Below, piece by piece: positions 25,037 to 33,668 of a stretch of DNA of 64,000 bases; the stretch's first letter is position 1, and each line of letters begins with the position of its first letter. A program made the position numbers and the translations under genes. The notes below the pieces were generated by a model, which was given only the letters and a program-made list of their open reading frames with translations, did no database searches and was not told the DNA's origin. Source of the DNA: Herbiconiux sp. VKM Ac-1786 (lineage in GTDB: Bacteria; Actinomycetota; Actinomycetes; Actinomycetales; Microbacteriaceae); NCBI RefSeq assembly GCF_015350805.1, contig NZ_JADKSG010000001.1, positions 1,240,001 to 1,304,000 on the forward strand. The letters run 5' to 3'.

Positions 25037-26203
25037 ATGGTGCAGTTCAGCGACATCGCCTCCGAGCTCGAACGCCAGGCGATCGAGCTCCCCTCCTGGG
25101 CCTTCGGCAACTCCGGCACCCGCTTCAAGGTGTTCGGCACGCCGGGCACCCCGCGCACTCCTGAGGAGAAGATCGCGGATGCAGCAGAGGTCAACCGCTA
25201 CACGGGCCTCGCCCCGAAGGTGGCGCTGCACATCCCGTGGGACAAGGTGTCCGACTACTCGGCCCTCCGCTCCTACGCGAACGACCTCGGCGTCGAGCTC
25301 GGCACCATCAACTCGAACACCTTCCAGGACGAGGCCTACAAGTTCGGCTCGCTCACCTCGAGCGACCCGGCCACCCGCCAGAAGGCGATCGACCACCACC
25401 TCGAGTGCATCGAGATCATGCACCTCACCGGCTCGCAGGACCTCAAGATCTGGCTCGCCGACGGCACGAACTACCCGGGGCAGGGCGACATCCGCTCGCG
25501 TCAGGACCTGCTGGCCGCCTCGCTCGAGACCATCTACGGCGCGCTCGGCGAGGAGCAGCGGCTCGTGCTCGAGTACAAGTTCTTCGAGCCGGCTTTCTAC
25601 CACACGGATGTTCCCGACTGGGGCACCTCGTACGCCCACGTCGCGGCGCTCGGCGACCGCGCGTTCGTCTGCCTCGACACCGGCCACCACGCGCCCGGCA
25701 CGAACATCGAGTTCATCGTCGCGCAGCTGCTGCGCCTCGGGAAGCTCGGCTCGTTCGACTTCAACTCGCGCTTCTACGCCGACGACGACCTGATCGTCGG
25801 TGCGGCCGATCCGTTCCAGCTGTTCCGCATCCTCTACGAGGTCGTGCGCGGCGGCGGCTACGACGTCGACTCCCCGGTGGCGTTCATGCTCGACCAGTGC
25901 CACAACGTCGAGGAGAAGATCGTGGGCCAGATGCGCTCGGTGCTGAACGTGCAGGAGATGACGGCGCGCGCGCTGCTCGTCGACCGCGCCGCGCTGCTCG
26001 AGGCGCAGAACGCGAACGACGTGCTGGGGGCGAACGCCATCCTGATGGACGCCTTCTACACTGACGTGCGGCCCTCGCTCGCCGCCTGGCGTGAGTCGCG
26101 CGGCCTCGCCGGCGACCCGATCGCGGCCTTCAAGGCCTCCGGGTACCAGGAGCGCATCGTCGCCGAGCGCGTCGGCGGCGCCCAGGCCAGCTGGGGCGCC
26201 TAG
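25037..26203 (+). CDS. rhaI: L-rhamnose isomerase (RhaI type)
   Basis: 388 residues of the TIM-barrel, metal-dependent RhaI group (Pseudomonas stutzeri/Gram-positive type). It converts L-rhamnose to L-rhamnulose. Characteristic stretches are ELPSWAFGNSGTRFKVFGTPGTPRTPEEKIADAAEV near the N terminus, LEYKFFEPAFYHTDVPDWGTSYAHV with metal-binding acidic and His residues, VCLDTGHHAPGTNIEFIVAQL, and FDFNSRFYADDDLIVGAADPFQLFRIL. It is the last gene of the rhaM-rhaI unit; the kinase and aldolase lie 12-14 kb away. A perfect 15-bp hairpin follows. Confidence 0.93.
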   Translation: MVQFSDIASELERQAIELPSWAFGNSGTRFKVFGTPGTPRTPEEKIADAAEVNRYTGLAPKVALHIPWDKVSDYSALRSYANDLGVELGTINSNTFQDEAYKFGSLTSSDPATRQKAIDHHLECIEIMHLTGSQDLKIWLADGTNYPGQGDIRSRQDLLAASLETIYGALGEEQRLVLEYKFFEPAFYHTDVPDWGTSYAHVAALGDRAFVCLDTGHHAPGTNIEFIVAQLLRLGKLGSFDFNSRFYADDDLIVGAADPFQLFRILYEVVRGGGYDVDSPVAFMLDQCHNVEEKIVGQMRSVLNVQEMTARALLVDRAALLEAQNANDVLGANAILMDAFYTDVRPSLAAWRESRGLAGDPIAAFKASGYQERIVAERVGGAQASWGA

Positions 26204-26242
26204 CCCCTGTCCTGCGGCGCTCCGGCGCCGCACCCCCGAGCC

Positions 26243-26279
26243 GCGGCCCGGGTCTCCGGTGGTGGGAGACCCGGGCCGC
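26243..26279 (+). terminator. Terminator after rhaI
   Basis: GCGGCCCGGGTCTCC (26243-26257) pairs perfectly with 26265-26279 around a seven-base loop, giving a 15-bp GC-rich stem. Confidence 0.8.
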
Positions 26280-26301
26280 TTCCGCGCGCCCGCAGAGGCC
26301 G

Positions 26302-26307
26302 TAGGGT
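26302..26307 (+). promoter_or_regulatory. TAGGGT -10, leaderless start for the EamA gene
   Basis: TAGGGT lies six bases before the GTG at 26314. Confidence 0.6.
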
Positions 26308-26313
26308 CGGAGG

Positions 26314-27213
26314 GTGAAGGACGAGGCGGCAGCGGCACGGGGGCGGACGACCGCAGGGGCGGCCACCCAGCTCGGCACCGAGGTGAGCATCAACCTCGGC
26401 TCGGCACTGGCGGGCCTCGTGATCCCGGTGGTGGGCGCCTTCGTCGTGGTGGCCGCGCGGCAGCTCGTGATGGCGGCCGTCGTGCTGCCGTTCTACCGGC
26501 CGAAGCGGGCCGAGCTGACCTGGGCGCGGCTGTGGCCGGCCCTCGCCCTCGGCGTCGCGCTCGCGGTGATGAACGTCTCGTTCTACCAGTCGGTGCATCT
26601 GCTCGGCCTCGGCATCGCGGCGACGATCGAGTTCCTCGGCCCGCTGACGCTCGCGCTGGTGGCGAGCCGGCGGCTGCTCGACGTGGTCTGCGCGGTGGCC
26701 GCGGGCATCGGGGTCGTGATGCTCACGGGGCTCGACGGCACGATCGACGGATGGGGCGTGCTGCTCGCCCTCACCGCGGCGGCGGCCTGGGCCGCGTACA
26801 TCGTGCTGACGAGGCGCGTGGCCGTCGGCCTCCCGGGGCTCGAGGGGCTGAGCGTGGCGGGCATCGTCAGCCTCGTGCTCCTGCTGCCGTTCGCGATCGC
26901 CACGTTCGACGCGGGGGCCTTCGACTGGGGGGTCGTCGCCCTGCTGGTCGGGGTGGGCATCCTGTCGTCGGCCCTGCCCTACAGCCTCGACACGTTCATC
27001 CTGCGTCGCATCACGCCCCGCCTCTACGCGATCATCACCGCGTTCGGCCCGGTGGTGGCCGCGGTGTTCGGCTGGCTCATCCTGAGCGAACAGTTCACCG
27101 TGCTGGAGGTGATCGCGATCGCGCTGGTCTGCGTGGCGGCCGGAACCGCCATCGCGACGCAGCGCGACCGCCCCCGGCCGCCGCTGGAGCGCGTGGCCGA
27201 GATCACGCCCTAG
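26314..27213 (+). CDS. EamA/RhtA-family drug/metabolite exporter
   Basis: 299 residues with about ten membrane segments in two EamA repeats. Recognisable parts are LGSALAGLVIPVVGAFVVVAARQLVMAAVVLPF, VSFYQSVHLLGLGIAATIEFLGPL and, in the second half, ILRRITPRLYAIITAFGPVVAAVFGWLILSEQFT. The pattern is closest to the threonine/homoserine exporter RhtA subgroup. Such carriers export amino acids or small metabolites; the substrate here is unknown. It is a single gene, convergent with the binding-protein gene on the minus strand. Confidence 0.85.
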   Translation: MKDEAAAARGRTTAGAATQLGTEVSINLGSALAGLVIPVVGAFVVVAARQLVMAAVVLPFYRPKRAELTWARLWPALALGVALAVMNVSFYQSVHLLGLGIAATIEFLGPLTLALVASRRLLDVVCAVAAGIGVVMLTGLDGTIDGWGVLLALTAAAAWAAYIVLTRRVAVGLPGLEGLSVAGIVSLVLLLPFAIATFDAGAFDWGVVALLVGVGILSSALPYSLDTFILRRITPRLYAIITAFGPVVAAVFGWLILSEQFTVLEVIAIALVCVAAGTAIATQRDRPRPPLERVAEITP

Positions 27214-27244
27214 CCGGTCGAGCCGGAGCCAGGGAGCGACCGGT

Positions 27245-28411
27245 TCAGAACCCGATCGACGGGTCGATGAACTCGTTCGTCACGATCGTCTCGGGCGCGA
27301 CGTCGGGCGCGGTGGTCGCCCCCTGCTTCTCGAACAGCGGCGTCGTGATGTCGATGATCTTCTGCACCCGGTCGAGGTCGAAGTTCCCGACCGTGTCGTC
27401 GTCGCCGTTGCCCACGAGCCCCAGCGAGACCTGGGTCGCCGCCGAGTAGTCGGCCACGCCCTGGGTGTAGACCCACCCGTTGTCGAACTCGTCGACCGCC
27501 TTCAGGATGAGCGCGTTGGTGGCCGCCGGGTCGGCGTAGTAGTCGACGGTCGCCTGCTGGATGACCGGCACCAGCTTCGTCAAGCAGGGCGAGAGCGACT
27601 CGAGGTCGCCGCTCCGCACCGAGAGCGCCGAGGCGTAGATCGGGTAGCCCGCGTCGTGGATCAGCTGGTACGCCACAGGCTTCCGCCAGTCCTCGAGCTC
27701 GTTCTCGTAGACGTAGGGCTCGACGGTGGCGAAGCCCTGCTGCGCGTCGGCTCCGTCGGCCGCCACGAAGCTCGCGGGGGTGCCGTCGTAGCCCCCGTCG
27801 ACGTGGTCGAGGGGCAGGATGCCCGACCCGGTCAGGTAGTCCATGTACGTCGCCCCGCCGAAGTACCGCACCACCGCATCCGTCTCGCCGAGCTCGGCGA
27901 TGGTCTTCACGTCGGGATAGGTCGCCGGATCCCACATGATGATCTGCGGCCCGACCTCGAACGGCGCGAAGACCGCCGTGGTGGGCATGTCGGCCGAGAG
28001 CTGCACGGCCTCGTCGGTGTTGGCGTAGCCGAGCGTGATGCTCGGGTCGGAGTACTGCTGGCTGGTCACGCTCTGGAAGCCGATCGCCGGGCCGCCCGAG
28101 CGCACCTCGACGTCGACGCCCGTGTACTCGCCCGAGGCGAACAGGGGGCCCGAGACCGACTTGGCCCCGGCGTCGACGCGGGCATCCGGGCCGATCAGCT
28201 GGTAGAGGTCGCCCTGCTCGGCCTCGGGGTTCCAGTCGGTCTGGATCACGACCGTCGCGGGGCAGTCGGCCGAGAGGTCGACCGAGCCGATGGTGAGCGA
28301 GGGGTCGGGGCTCGCCGAGTCGGTTCCGGATGCGGTGGCCGAGCAGGCGGTCAGTGCGGCCACCGAGACGACGAGCACGCCGGCGGCGAGGGCGGTGCGG
28401 GTGCGGGACAT
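27245..28411 (-). CDS. Orphan ABC transporter substrate-binding lipoprotein (NMT1/THI5-like)
   Basis: 388 residues. The lipoprotein signal ALAAGVLVVSVAALTACSA has a lipobox ending in Cys. The mature part has binding-protein features of the SsuA/NMT1 kind (VIQTDWNPEAEQGDLYQL; ALSVRSGDLESLSPCLTKLVPVIQQATVDYY). No permease or ATPase gene is nearby, so it must work with components encoded elsewhere. The ATG at 28411 has AGGAG upstream; an ORF start at 28438 lacks that support. It is the last gene of a unit with a flavin reductase and a DUF1989 protein, suggesting uptake of an N- or S-containing heterocycle or amine. This is inference. Confidence 0.8.
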   Translation of the reverse strand: MSRTRTALAAGVLVVSVAALTACSATASGTDSASPDPSLTIGSVDLSADCPATVVIQTDWNPEAEQGDLYQLIGPDARVDAGAKSVSGPLFASGEYTGVDVEVRSGGPAIGFQSVTSQQYSDPSITLGYANTDEAVQLSADMPTTAVFAPFEVGPQIIMWDPATYPDVKTIAELGETDAVVRYFGGATYMDYLTGSGILPLDHVDGGYDGTPASFVAADGADAQQGFATVEPYVYENELEDWRKPVAYQLIHDAGYPIYASALSVRSGDLESLSPCLTKLVPVIQQATVDYYADPAATNALILKAVDEFDNGWVYTQGVADYSAATQVSLGLVGNGDDDTVGNFDLDRVQKIIDITTPLFEKQGATTAPDVAPETIVTNEFIDPSIGF

Positions 28412-28454
28412 GGGTTCTCCTTGAATGGGGTGGAGCACGAGATGGAGCGGGAGG

Positions 28455-29081
28455 TCAGAGCTCGTCGACCGTGGTCGACGTGGCGGCGCCGCCGACCGTG
28501 AAGCGGTCGCGGGTGGTCGTGTAGAAGCTGGCGCCGAACCGGGCGACGGGCGCGTAGCCGGCGAGCCGCACCCGCCAGGTCTCGGTGTCGATCAGGTCGT
28601 CGCGGGTGTGCAGCGAGACGATCCGCCCGAAGAACACCTCGCGGCTCGCGGTCTCGAGCTTCTCGTGCAGCACGCACTCGAGCGCGACGGGGGCGGCCTG
28701 GATGGTCGGCGGCGCGACCACGAGCGACGGCGTCGTGGCGAGCCCCACCGCGGTCAGCTCGCTCACCCCGTGCGGCAGGTTCTCGCCGCAGCGGTCCGCG
28801 GCCTCCGTGAGCGGCTCGTCGACGAGGTGCACGACGAACTCCCCGCTCGCGTCGATGTTGCGGGCGGTGTCGCGGCGGCCGGTGGGGCTCGTGCGGTTCA
28901 GGCTCAGCATCACGAGCGGGGGCTCCTCGCCGATCATCCCGAACATGCTGAAGGGGGCGGCGTTGACCACCCCGCCCGCGTCGACCGTGGTGACGAGCGC
29001 GATCGGGCGCGGCACGATCAGGCTCGCCATCAGCTTGTAGCGCTCGTACTCGCCGAGCACCGTGAAGTCGACGTCAGGCAC
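28455..29081 (-). CDS. Flavin reductase-like FMN-binding split-barrel protein
   Basis: 208 residues. Flavin-binding segments are YKLMASLIVPRPIALVTTVDAGGVVNAAPFSMFGMIGEEPPLVMLSLN and GEFVVHLVDEPLTEAADRCGENL. Family members supply reduced FMN or FAD to partner monooxygenases or act as small oxidoreductases. No oxygenase gene is adjacent, though its eight-base overlap with the DUF1989 gene points to a shared function. RPIALVTT and the polar C terminus match the DIM6/NTAB group. Confidence 0.85.
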   Translation of the reverse strand: MPDVDFTVLGEYERYKLMASLIVPRPIALVTTVDAGGVVNAAPFSMFGMIGEEPPLVMLSLNRTSPTGRRDTARNIDASGEFVVHLVDEPLTEAADRCGENLPHGVSELTAVGLATTPSLVVAPPTIQAAPVALECVLHEKLETASREVFFGRIVSLHTRDDLIDTETWRVRLAGYAPVARFGASFYTTTRDRFTVGGAATSTTVDEL

Positions 29082-30183
29082 GGTGCGCCGCCGCCCACCA
29101 CGCGAGCAGCACGTCGCGCAGGGCGTCGCCCGCCGAGGTGTAGAGGTCGCGCCGCCAGAGCCGCTCGAGCAGCTCGGCCGAAGCCTCCGAGAGCACGACG
29201 GGCACCGCCTCGTACCGGATCGGCGTGTTCACGAACGCCGGTACGTAGGACGGGTCGCGCGTCAGCGCCCGCTCGGTGCGGATCACGGGCTGCCGGAACT
29301 GCGCCGGCGTGCGCTGCGTGTCGTAGGCCTTCAGCTCGGGCACGGCCGCGAGGTCGGCGGCGGATGCCCGCCAGCGCGTGATCCGCACCGGCTTGATCGC
29401 GAAGTTGCTCGTCTTCATCACGTCGGCGCCGCAGATGTTCGGCACGGCGAGCACGTCCATCACCGCGAGCAGCTCGACGTGGTCGCCCGGCTGCGACGAC
29501 TGGTGGTGGATGGCGGGCATCCCCCCGTCGACCGTCGTGCTCATGAAGAGGTTGAAGGAGTCGTGCACGTCGTCGGGGGTGAGCCCGTACTCGCGCTGCG
29601 CCTCGGCCTGGATGTCGGCGCAGTTGGTGTGCGCCGCGAAGCCGTAGGCCGTCTCGTAGAGGTTGGCGCTGCAGCGCGGGAACACCACGTCGTTGACGTG
29701 CACGGTGTCGGTGAGGATGAACATCATCGCCCGCTCCCGCGGCGGCGACGACCACAGGAAGTCGCCCGCCCCGGGGTTGATGCCGTGCAGCGTGCGGGTG
29801 CGGCCGGTGTGGAAGAACTCCCGGTAGTCGTGAAGGTTGAAGACGTTGAAGTCGACGCACTGGGCCCCGTCGAGCTGCTCGACGCGCAGCAGCTCGCCGG
29901 CCCGCACCTCGACGGCCTTGCCGGTTCCGGGCTCGAGCACGAACTCCTCGAGCAGCTCGCGCTCGTCGGCGACCGGATGCTCGATCCGGCTCGTCCAGTC
30001 GTCGACCCGCCCCGTCACGGCCGGCACCGGCAGCGGCACGATCGCGTCGTCGGCGCTCTCGCGCAGCGCCCGCGCCACGAGGCCGGACAGGTCGTCGGCC
30101 TCCCCGGCGGTGAGGCTGCGGTCGAGCAGTTCGCGCTGCTGCTGGTTGAGGCTGAGTTCGAGGCGGGTGAGGAGATCGGTCAT
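29074..30183 (-). CDS. DUF1989 (urea-carboxylase-associated family) protein with N-terminal extension
   Basis: 369 residues. The DUF1989 domain occupies about residues 90-320: EVRAGELLRVEQLDGAQCVDFNVFNLHDYREFF, RTRTLHGINPGAGDFLWSSPPRERAMMFI, and CSANLYETAYGFAAHTNCADIQAEAQREYGL, with Cys and His residues that could bind a metal. Family members accompany urea/guanidine carboxylase and amine-degradation operons; their chemistry is poorly known. The first ~85 residues (MTDLLTRLELSLNQQQRELLDRS) are an extra helical region. It is first in an operon with the flavin reductase and the orphan binding protein, and divergent from a GntR gene. Confidence 0.82.
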   Translation of the reverse strand: MTDLLTRLELSLNQQQRELLDRSLTAGEADDLSGLVARALRESADDAIVPLPVPAVTGRVDDWTSRIEHPVADERELLEEFVLEPGTGKAVEVRAGELLRVEQLDGAQCVDFNVFNLHDYREFFHTGRTRTLHGINPGAGDFLWSSPPRERAMMFILTDTVHVNDVVFPRCSANLYETAYGFAAHTNCADIQAEAQREYGLTPDDVHDSFNLFMSTTVDGGMPAIHHQSSQPGDHVELLAVMDVLAVPNICGADVMKTSNFAIKPVRITRWRASAADLAAVPELKAYDTQRTPAQFRQPVIRTERALTRDPSYVPAFVNTPIRYEAVPVVLSEASAELLERLWRRDLYTSAGDALRDVLLAWWAAAHRA

Positions 30184-30189
30184 GCATTC

Positions 30190-30276
30190 AGTATGCGGTA
30201 CAGAGCGTTTTGGTATACGTAAACTCTGCGTTTCGTGCACGTTACAGGCGGGGCGCGACCGCTGCCGCCGTATACT
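30190..30276. promoter_or_regulatory. Divergent leaderless promoters with GTATAC motifs
   Basis: On the minus strand CATACT (30195-30190) lies six bases before the DUF1989 ATG. On the plus strand TATACT (30271-30276) lies six bases before the GntR ATG. GTATAC occurs at 30213-30218 and at 30270-30275, the second covering the GntR -10. An imperfect palindrome (CAGAG...CTCTG, 30201-30228) surrounds the first. These are candidate operators for the adjacent GntR protein. Confidence 0.55.
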
Positions 30277-30282
30277 CGCAGC

Positions 30283-30957
30283 ATGCCCCGCGCCGAGAAC
30301 GCCTACGCCGCCCTGCGCGAGGCGATCATGGAGAATGCCCTCAAGCCCGGCACGAAGCTGCCCGAGAGCGACCTCGGCGAGCACTTCGGGGTCAGCCGCA
30401 CGCTCATCCGCGCCGCCCTCGCCCGGCTGGCCGGCGAGGGGCTCGTCGACATCGGCAAGACCAAGTCGGCGACGGTCGCGCAGCCGAGCCGGGAGGAGGC
30501 GCTCGACGCCTTCGAGGTGCGCCGCGCCCTGGAGCGGGAGGTGGTGCGACTCGTCGCCCTGCGCTGGAGCGACGAGGGCGAGCGCATCCTGAGCACGCAG
30601 ATCGACGAGGAGCGGCTCGCGGCCGACGAGGGCGACCACAAGCGCTCGGTGCGGCTCGGGGCCGAGTTCCACATGCTGCTCGCGGGGCTGACGGGCAACG
30701 CGCTGCTGCGCCGCTACCTCGAGGAGGTGGTGGGGCGCACGACGCTGATCCTCGCGGTGTACGGGCAGGCGCATCCGCAGCACGACAGCCTCGCCGAGCA
30801 CGTCGCCCTGGTCGAGGCGCTGCGGGCGGGCGACGGCGACGAGGCCCAGCGGCTGGTCGACGGGCACATCGCCGCGGTCGAGCAGCGGGCCCTCACGCAG
30901 GATGCCGGCGAGTCCGAAGACCTCGCCGGCATCCTGAGCCGTTTCACCCAGCGCTAG
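30283..30957 (+). CDS. GntR-family regulator (FCD type) of the DUF1989 operon
   Basis: 224 residues. The winged helix-turn-helix is AYAALREAIMENALKPGTKLPESDLGEHFGVSRTLIRAALARLAGEGLVDI. The FCD effector domain contains FEVRRALEREVVRLVALRW, FHMLLAGLTGNALLRRYLEE and HDSLAEHVALVEALRAGDGDEAQRLVDGHI, whose Asp and His positions usually bind a metal and a carboxylate ligand. It is divergent from the DUF1989/flavin reductase/binding-protein operon and probably represses it and itself. The ATG at 30283 is supported by the leaderless promoter. Confidence 0.88.
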   Translation: MPRAENAYAALREAIMENALKPGTKLPESDLGEHFGVSRTLIRAALARLAGEGLVDIGKTKSATVAQPSREEALDAFEVRRALEREVVRLVALRWSDEGERILSTQIDEERLAADEGDHKRSVRLGAEFHMLLAGLTGNALLRRYLEEVVGRTTLILAVYGQAHPQHDSLAEHVALVEALRAGDGDEAQRLVDGHIAAVEQRALTQDAGESEDLAGILSRFTQR

Positions 30958-30985
30958 CGCCGGGCCGGGGGGCGGGGCGCGCTAG
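30954..30985. terminator. Inverted repeat containing both stop codons of convergent genes
   Basis: CTAGCGC (30954-30960) and GCGCTAG (30979-30985) form seven-base arms with an 18-base GC-rich loop. The TAG stop of the GntR gene and the TAG stop of xylA lie within the arms. It may act as a weak bidirectional terminator. Confidence 0.35.
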
Positions 30986-32175
30986 GAGCGGGCGCCCGTG
31001 AGGTGCTCGAGCGCGAGCTGCTGCAGGCGCACGAAGCCGAAGCCCTTGCCGTTGAAGTACGCGTCGGCGTCGAACTCCTCGTAGGCCGCGGTGTCGGCCA
31101 GGAACGCGTCGTACGACTCGCCCTCGCCGAGGGTCGGCACCGAGAGCTCGGGCACGCGCGAGGCGGCGAGCGCCTCCTGCACCTCGGGGTCGGCGCGGAA
31201 GGCCGCGGCGCGCTCCTTGAGGATGAGGTAGGTGCGCATGTTGGCCTTCGCCGACTCCCAGACGCCGGTCTCGTCCTCGGTGCGCGAGGGCTTGTAGTCG
31301 AAGTGGCGGGGGCCCTCGTAGGACGGGCCGCCGTTGGGGCCGCCGTTCTCGAGCAGGTCGACCAGCGCGAAGGCGTTGTGCAGGTCGCCGTGGCCGAACA
31401 CGAGGTCCTGGTCGTACTTGATGCCGCGCTGCCCGTTGAGGTCGATGTGGTAGAGCTTGCCCTGGTAGAGGGCCTGGGCGATGCCGGCCGCGAAGTTCAG
31501 GCCCGCCATCTGCTCGTGGCCGACCTCGGGGTTGACGCCGACGAGCTCGGGGCGCTCGAGGGTCTCGATGAACGCCAGCGCGTGACCGACGGTCGGCAGC
31601 AGGATGTCGCCGCGGGGCTCGTTGGGCTTGGGCTCGATGGCGAAGCGGATGTCGTAGCCCTTGTCGGTGACGTAGTCGCCGAGCAGGTTCACGGCCTCGC
31701 GGTAGCGCTCGAGGGCCGAACGGATGTCCTTCGCGGCGTCGTACTCGGCGCCCTCGCGGCCGCCCCACATGACGAAGGTCTTGGCGCCGAGCTCGGCGGC
31801 CAGGTCGAGGTTGCGCAGCACCTTGCGGAGCGCGAAGCGGCGCACGGCGCGGTCGTTCGAGGTGAAGCCGCCGTCCTTGAAGACGGGGGCCGAGAACAGG
31901 TTCGTGGTGACCATCGGCACGATCACACCCGTGTCGGCGAGCACCTGCGTGAGGCGGTCGATCTGGGTCTGGCGCTCTGCATCCGTCGAACCGAAGGCGA
32001 ACAGGTCGTCGTCGTGGAAGGTGAGGCCGTAGGCACCGAGCTCGGAGAGCTTCTCGACGGCGTGCACCACGTCGAGGGGGGCGCGGGTGGGGCCGCCGAA
32101 CGGGTCGGCGCCGTTGTAGCCGACGGTCCACAGACCGAAGGAGAACTTGTCGTCGCGGGTGGGGGTGTAGGACAT
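30982..32175 (-). CDS. xylA: Xylose isomerase
   Basis: 397 residues, the length of the actinobacterial class I xylose isomerases. Key parts are [35 protein letters not shown] (catalytic His), [45 protein letters not shown] (metal-binding Glu and catalytic Lys), [22 protein letters not shown] and [24 protein letters not shown]. The enzyme converts D-xylose to D-xylulose using Mg2+. The ATG at 32175 has GGAG seven bases upstream; an upstream in-frame start at 32265 is not supported. No xylulokinase lies in this window. It is divergent from the ChvE-type importer. Confidence 0.95.
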   Translation of the reverse strand: MSYTPTRDDKFSFGLWTVGYNGADPFGGPTRAPLDVVHAVEKLSELGAYGLTFHDDDLFAFGSTDAERQTQIDRLTQVLADTGVIVPMVTTNLFSAPVFKDGGFTSNDRAVRRFALRKVLRNLDLAAELGAKTFVMWGGREGAEYDAAKDIRSALERYREAVNLLGDYVTDKGYDIRFAIEPKPNEPRGDILLPTVGHALAFIETLERPELVGVNPEVGHEQMAGLNFAAGIAQALYQGKLYHIDLNGQRGIKYDQDLVFGHGDLHNAFALVDLLENGGPNGGPSYEGPRHFDYKPSRTEDETGVWESAKANMRTYLILKERAAAFRADPEVQEALAASRVPELSVPTLGEGESYDAFLADTAAYEEFDADAYFNGKGFGFVRLQQLALEHLTGARS

Positions 32176-32444
32176 GGCGGAGCTCCAGTTCAACGTCTTT
32201 GGTGAGTCGCTCCGGCGAGGAGCGCGCGCAAAAGTTATCGGTCCCAACATATTCGGAACGAGCATCCGGTGTCAAAGATCACGATTCGGAAACAGGATGA
32301 TCGCGCTCTATCAAAGCTTTGCGTTGCGCTCGACAGGGGTATATGTTTCGTGAGTCAACAAAGATGCACCAGGAGTTGACGCCTTACAAGGGAGTAATGG
32401 CTTCATGCCTTCCCCTTCACATCACGAAAGGGACTGACACCACC
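32176..32444. promoter_or_regulatory. Intergenic region between xylA and chvE with repeated motifs
   Basis: This 269-base gap has no gene. It contains two copies of a TTTsGTGAGTC motif (32198-32208 and 32346-32356), a perfect palindrome CAAAGCTTTG (32312-32321) and ATTCGGAA twice (32251-32258 and 32284-32291). The second TTTsGTGAGTC copy lies just after a TATATG -10-like element. These are candidate sites for the ROK-type regulator downstream or for another sugar regulator. Confidence 0.4.
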
Positions 32445-33569
32445 ATGTCAATGACGAAGAAACTGATGGCGCTCGCCGTCGTCGGCGGTCTCGCCGCCAG
32501 CCTCGCCGCCTGCAGCTCGGGCGGCTCCACCGACGCCGGCAGCACCGGCGGCGCCCAGGTCGCCGACTGCAACGTCGGCATCTCCATGCCGACCCGCAGC
32601 CTCGAGCGCTGGATCAACGACGGCGAAGGCCTGCAGAAGAAGCTCCAGGACGCCGGCTGCACCGTCGACCTGCAGTACGCAGACAACAAGACCGAGCAGC
32701 AGATCTCGCAGATCCAGAACCAGGTCGCCGGCGGATCGAAGATCCTCGTGGTCGCCGCCATCGACGGCGAGACGCTCGGCCCGGTGCTCGCCGACGCCAA
32801 GAAGCAGGACATCACGGTCATCGCCTACGACCGCCTGATCAACGGCACCCCCGACGTCGACTACTACGCGACCTTCGACAACTACAAGGTGGGCCAGCTC
32901 CAGGGCCAGTACATCGAGGAGCAGCTGGGTCTGAAGGACGGCAAGGGTCCGTTCAACCTCGAGCCCTTCGCCGGCAGCCCCGACGACAACAACGCCGGCT
33001 TCTTCTTCCACGGCGCGTGGGACGTGCTGCAGCCCTACGTCGACAGCGGCAAGCTGGTCATCCCCTCGGGCAAGAACCCCGAGGGCGAGGACGGCTGGAA
33101 GGCCATCGGCATCCTCGGCTGGGGCTCGGACGACGCCCAGGCCGAGATGGACAACCGCCTCTCCTCCTTCTACACGGGCGGCGAGAAGGTCAACGTGGTG
33201 CTCTCCCCCAACGACAGCCTGGCCCTCGGCATCGAGGCCTCGCTGAAGTCGGCCGGCTACACCGCCGGTGCCGACTACCCGGTCATCACCGGTCAGGACG
33301 CCGACAAGGCGAACGTCGAGGCCATCCTCAACGACCTGCAGTCGATGACCGTCTGGAAGGACACCCGTGCCCTCGGTGACCGCGTCTTCGACATGGTCCA
33401 GTCCATCGCCGCCGGCGAGGAGGTCGAGGTCAACGACACCGAGACCTACGACAACGGCGAGAAGGTCGTGCCGGCCTACCTGCTCGACCCCGAGGTGGTC
33501 GTGAAGGACGACGTGCAGACCAAGCTCGTCGACTCCGGCTTCCTGAAGGCCTCGGACATCGGTCTCTGA
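32445..33569 (+). CDS. chvE: ChvE-type multiple-monosaccharide binding lipoprotein
   Basis: 374 residues. The lipoprotein signal is MALAVVGGLAASLAACSSGG. The mature protein is typical of ChvE/XylF-like binding proteins: VGISMPTRSLERWINDGEGLQKKLQDAGCTVDLQYADNKTEQQISQIQN, VIAYDRLINGTPDVDYYATFDN, GILGWGSDDAQAEMDNRLSSFY and YPVITGQDADKANVEAILNDLQSMTVWKDTR. It binds aldoses such as xylose, galactose, glucose and arabinose. The start is the ATG at 32445; GAAAGGGA lies upstream. It is the first gene of chvE-mmsA-mmsB and is separated from mmsA by a hairpin. Confidence 0.92.
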   Translation: MSMTKKLMALAVVGGLAASLAACSSGGSTDAGSTGGAQVADCNVGISMPTRSLERWINDGEGLQKKLQDAGCTVDLQYADNKTEQQISQIQNQVAGGSKILVVAAIDGETLGPVLADAKKQDITVIAYDRLINGTPDVDYYATFDNYKVGQLQGQYIEEQLGLKDGKGPFNLEPFAGSPDDNNAGFFFHGAWDVLQPYVDSGKLVIPSGKNPEGEDGWKAIGILGWGSDDAQAEMDNRLSSFYTGGEKVNVVLSPNDSLALGIEASLKSAGYTAGADYPVITGQDADKANVEAILNDLQSMTVWKDTRALGDRVFDMVQSIAAGEEVEVNDTETYDNGEKVVPAYLLDPEVVVKDDVQTKLVDSGFLKASDIGL

Positions 33570-33591
33570 CCTGCGCTGAAGCGCTGACACC

Positions 33592-33624
33592 ATCGGCGGC
33601 GGCCTCCCTGAGGCCGCCGCCGAT
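33592..33624 (+). terminator. Hairpin between chvE and mmsA
   Basis: A perfect 13-bp stem (33592-33604 with 33612-33624, loop of seven) lies between the binding-protein and ATPase genes. It probably limits downstream transcription or protects the chvE message, as often seen after binding-protein genes. Confidence 0.7.
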
Positions 33625-33668
33625 CATCCTGTTCAACCCCCCTTTGCTTGAAGAGAGCGACGCGACCC

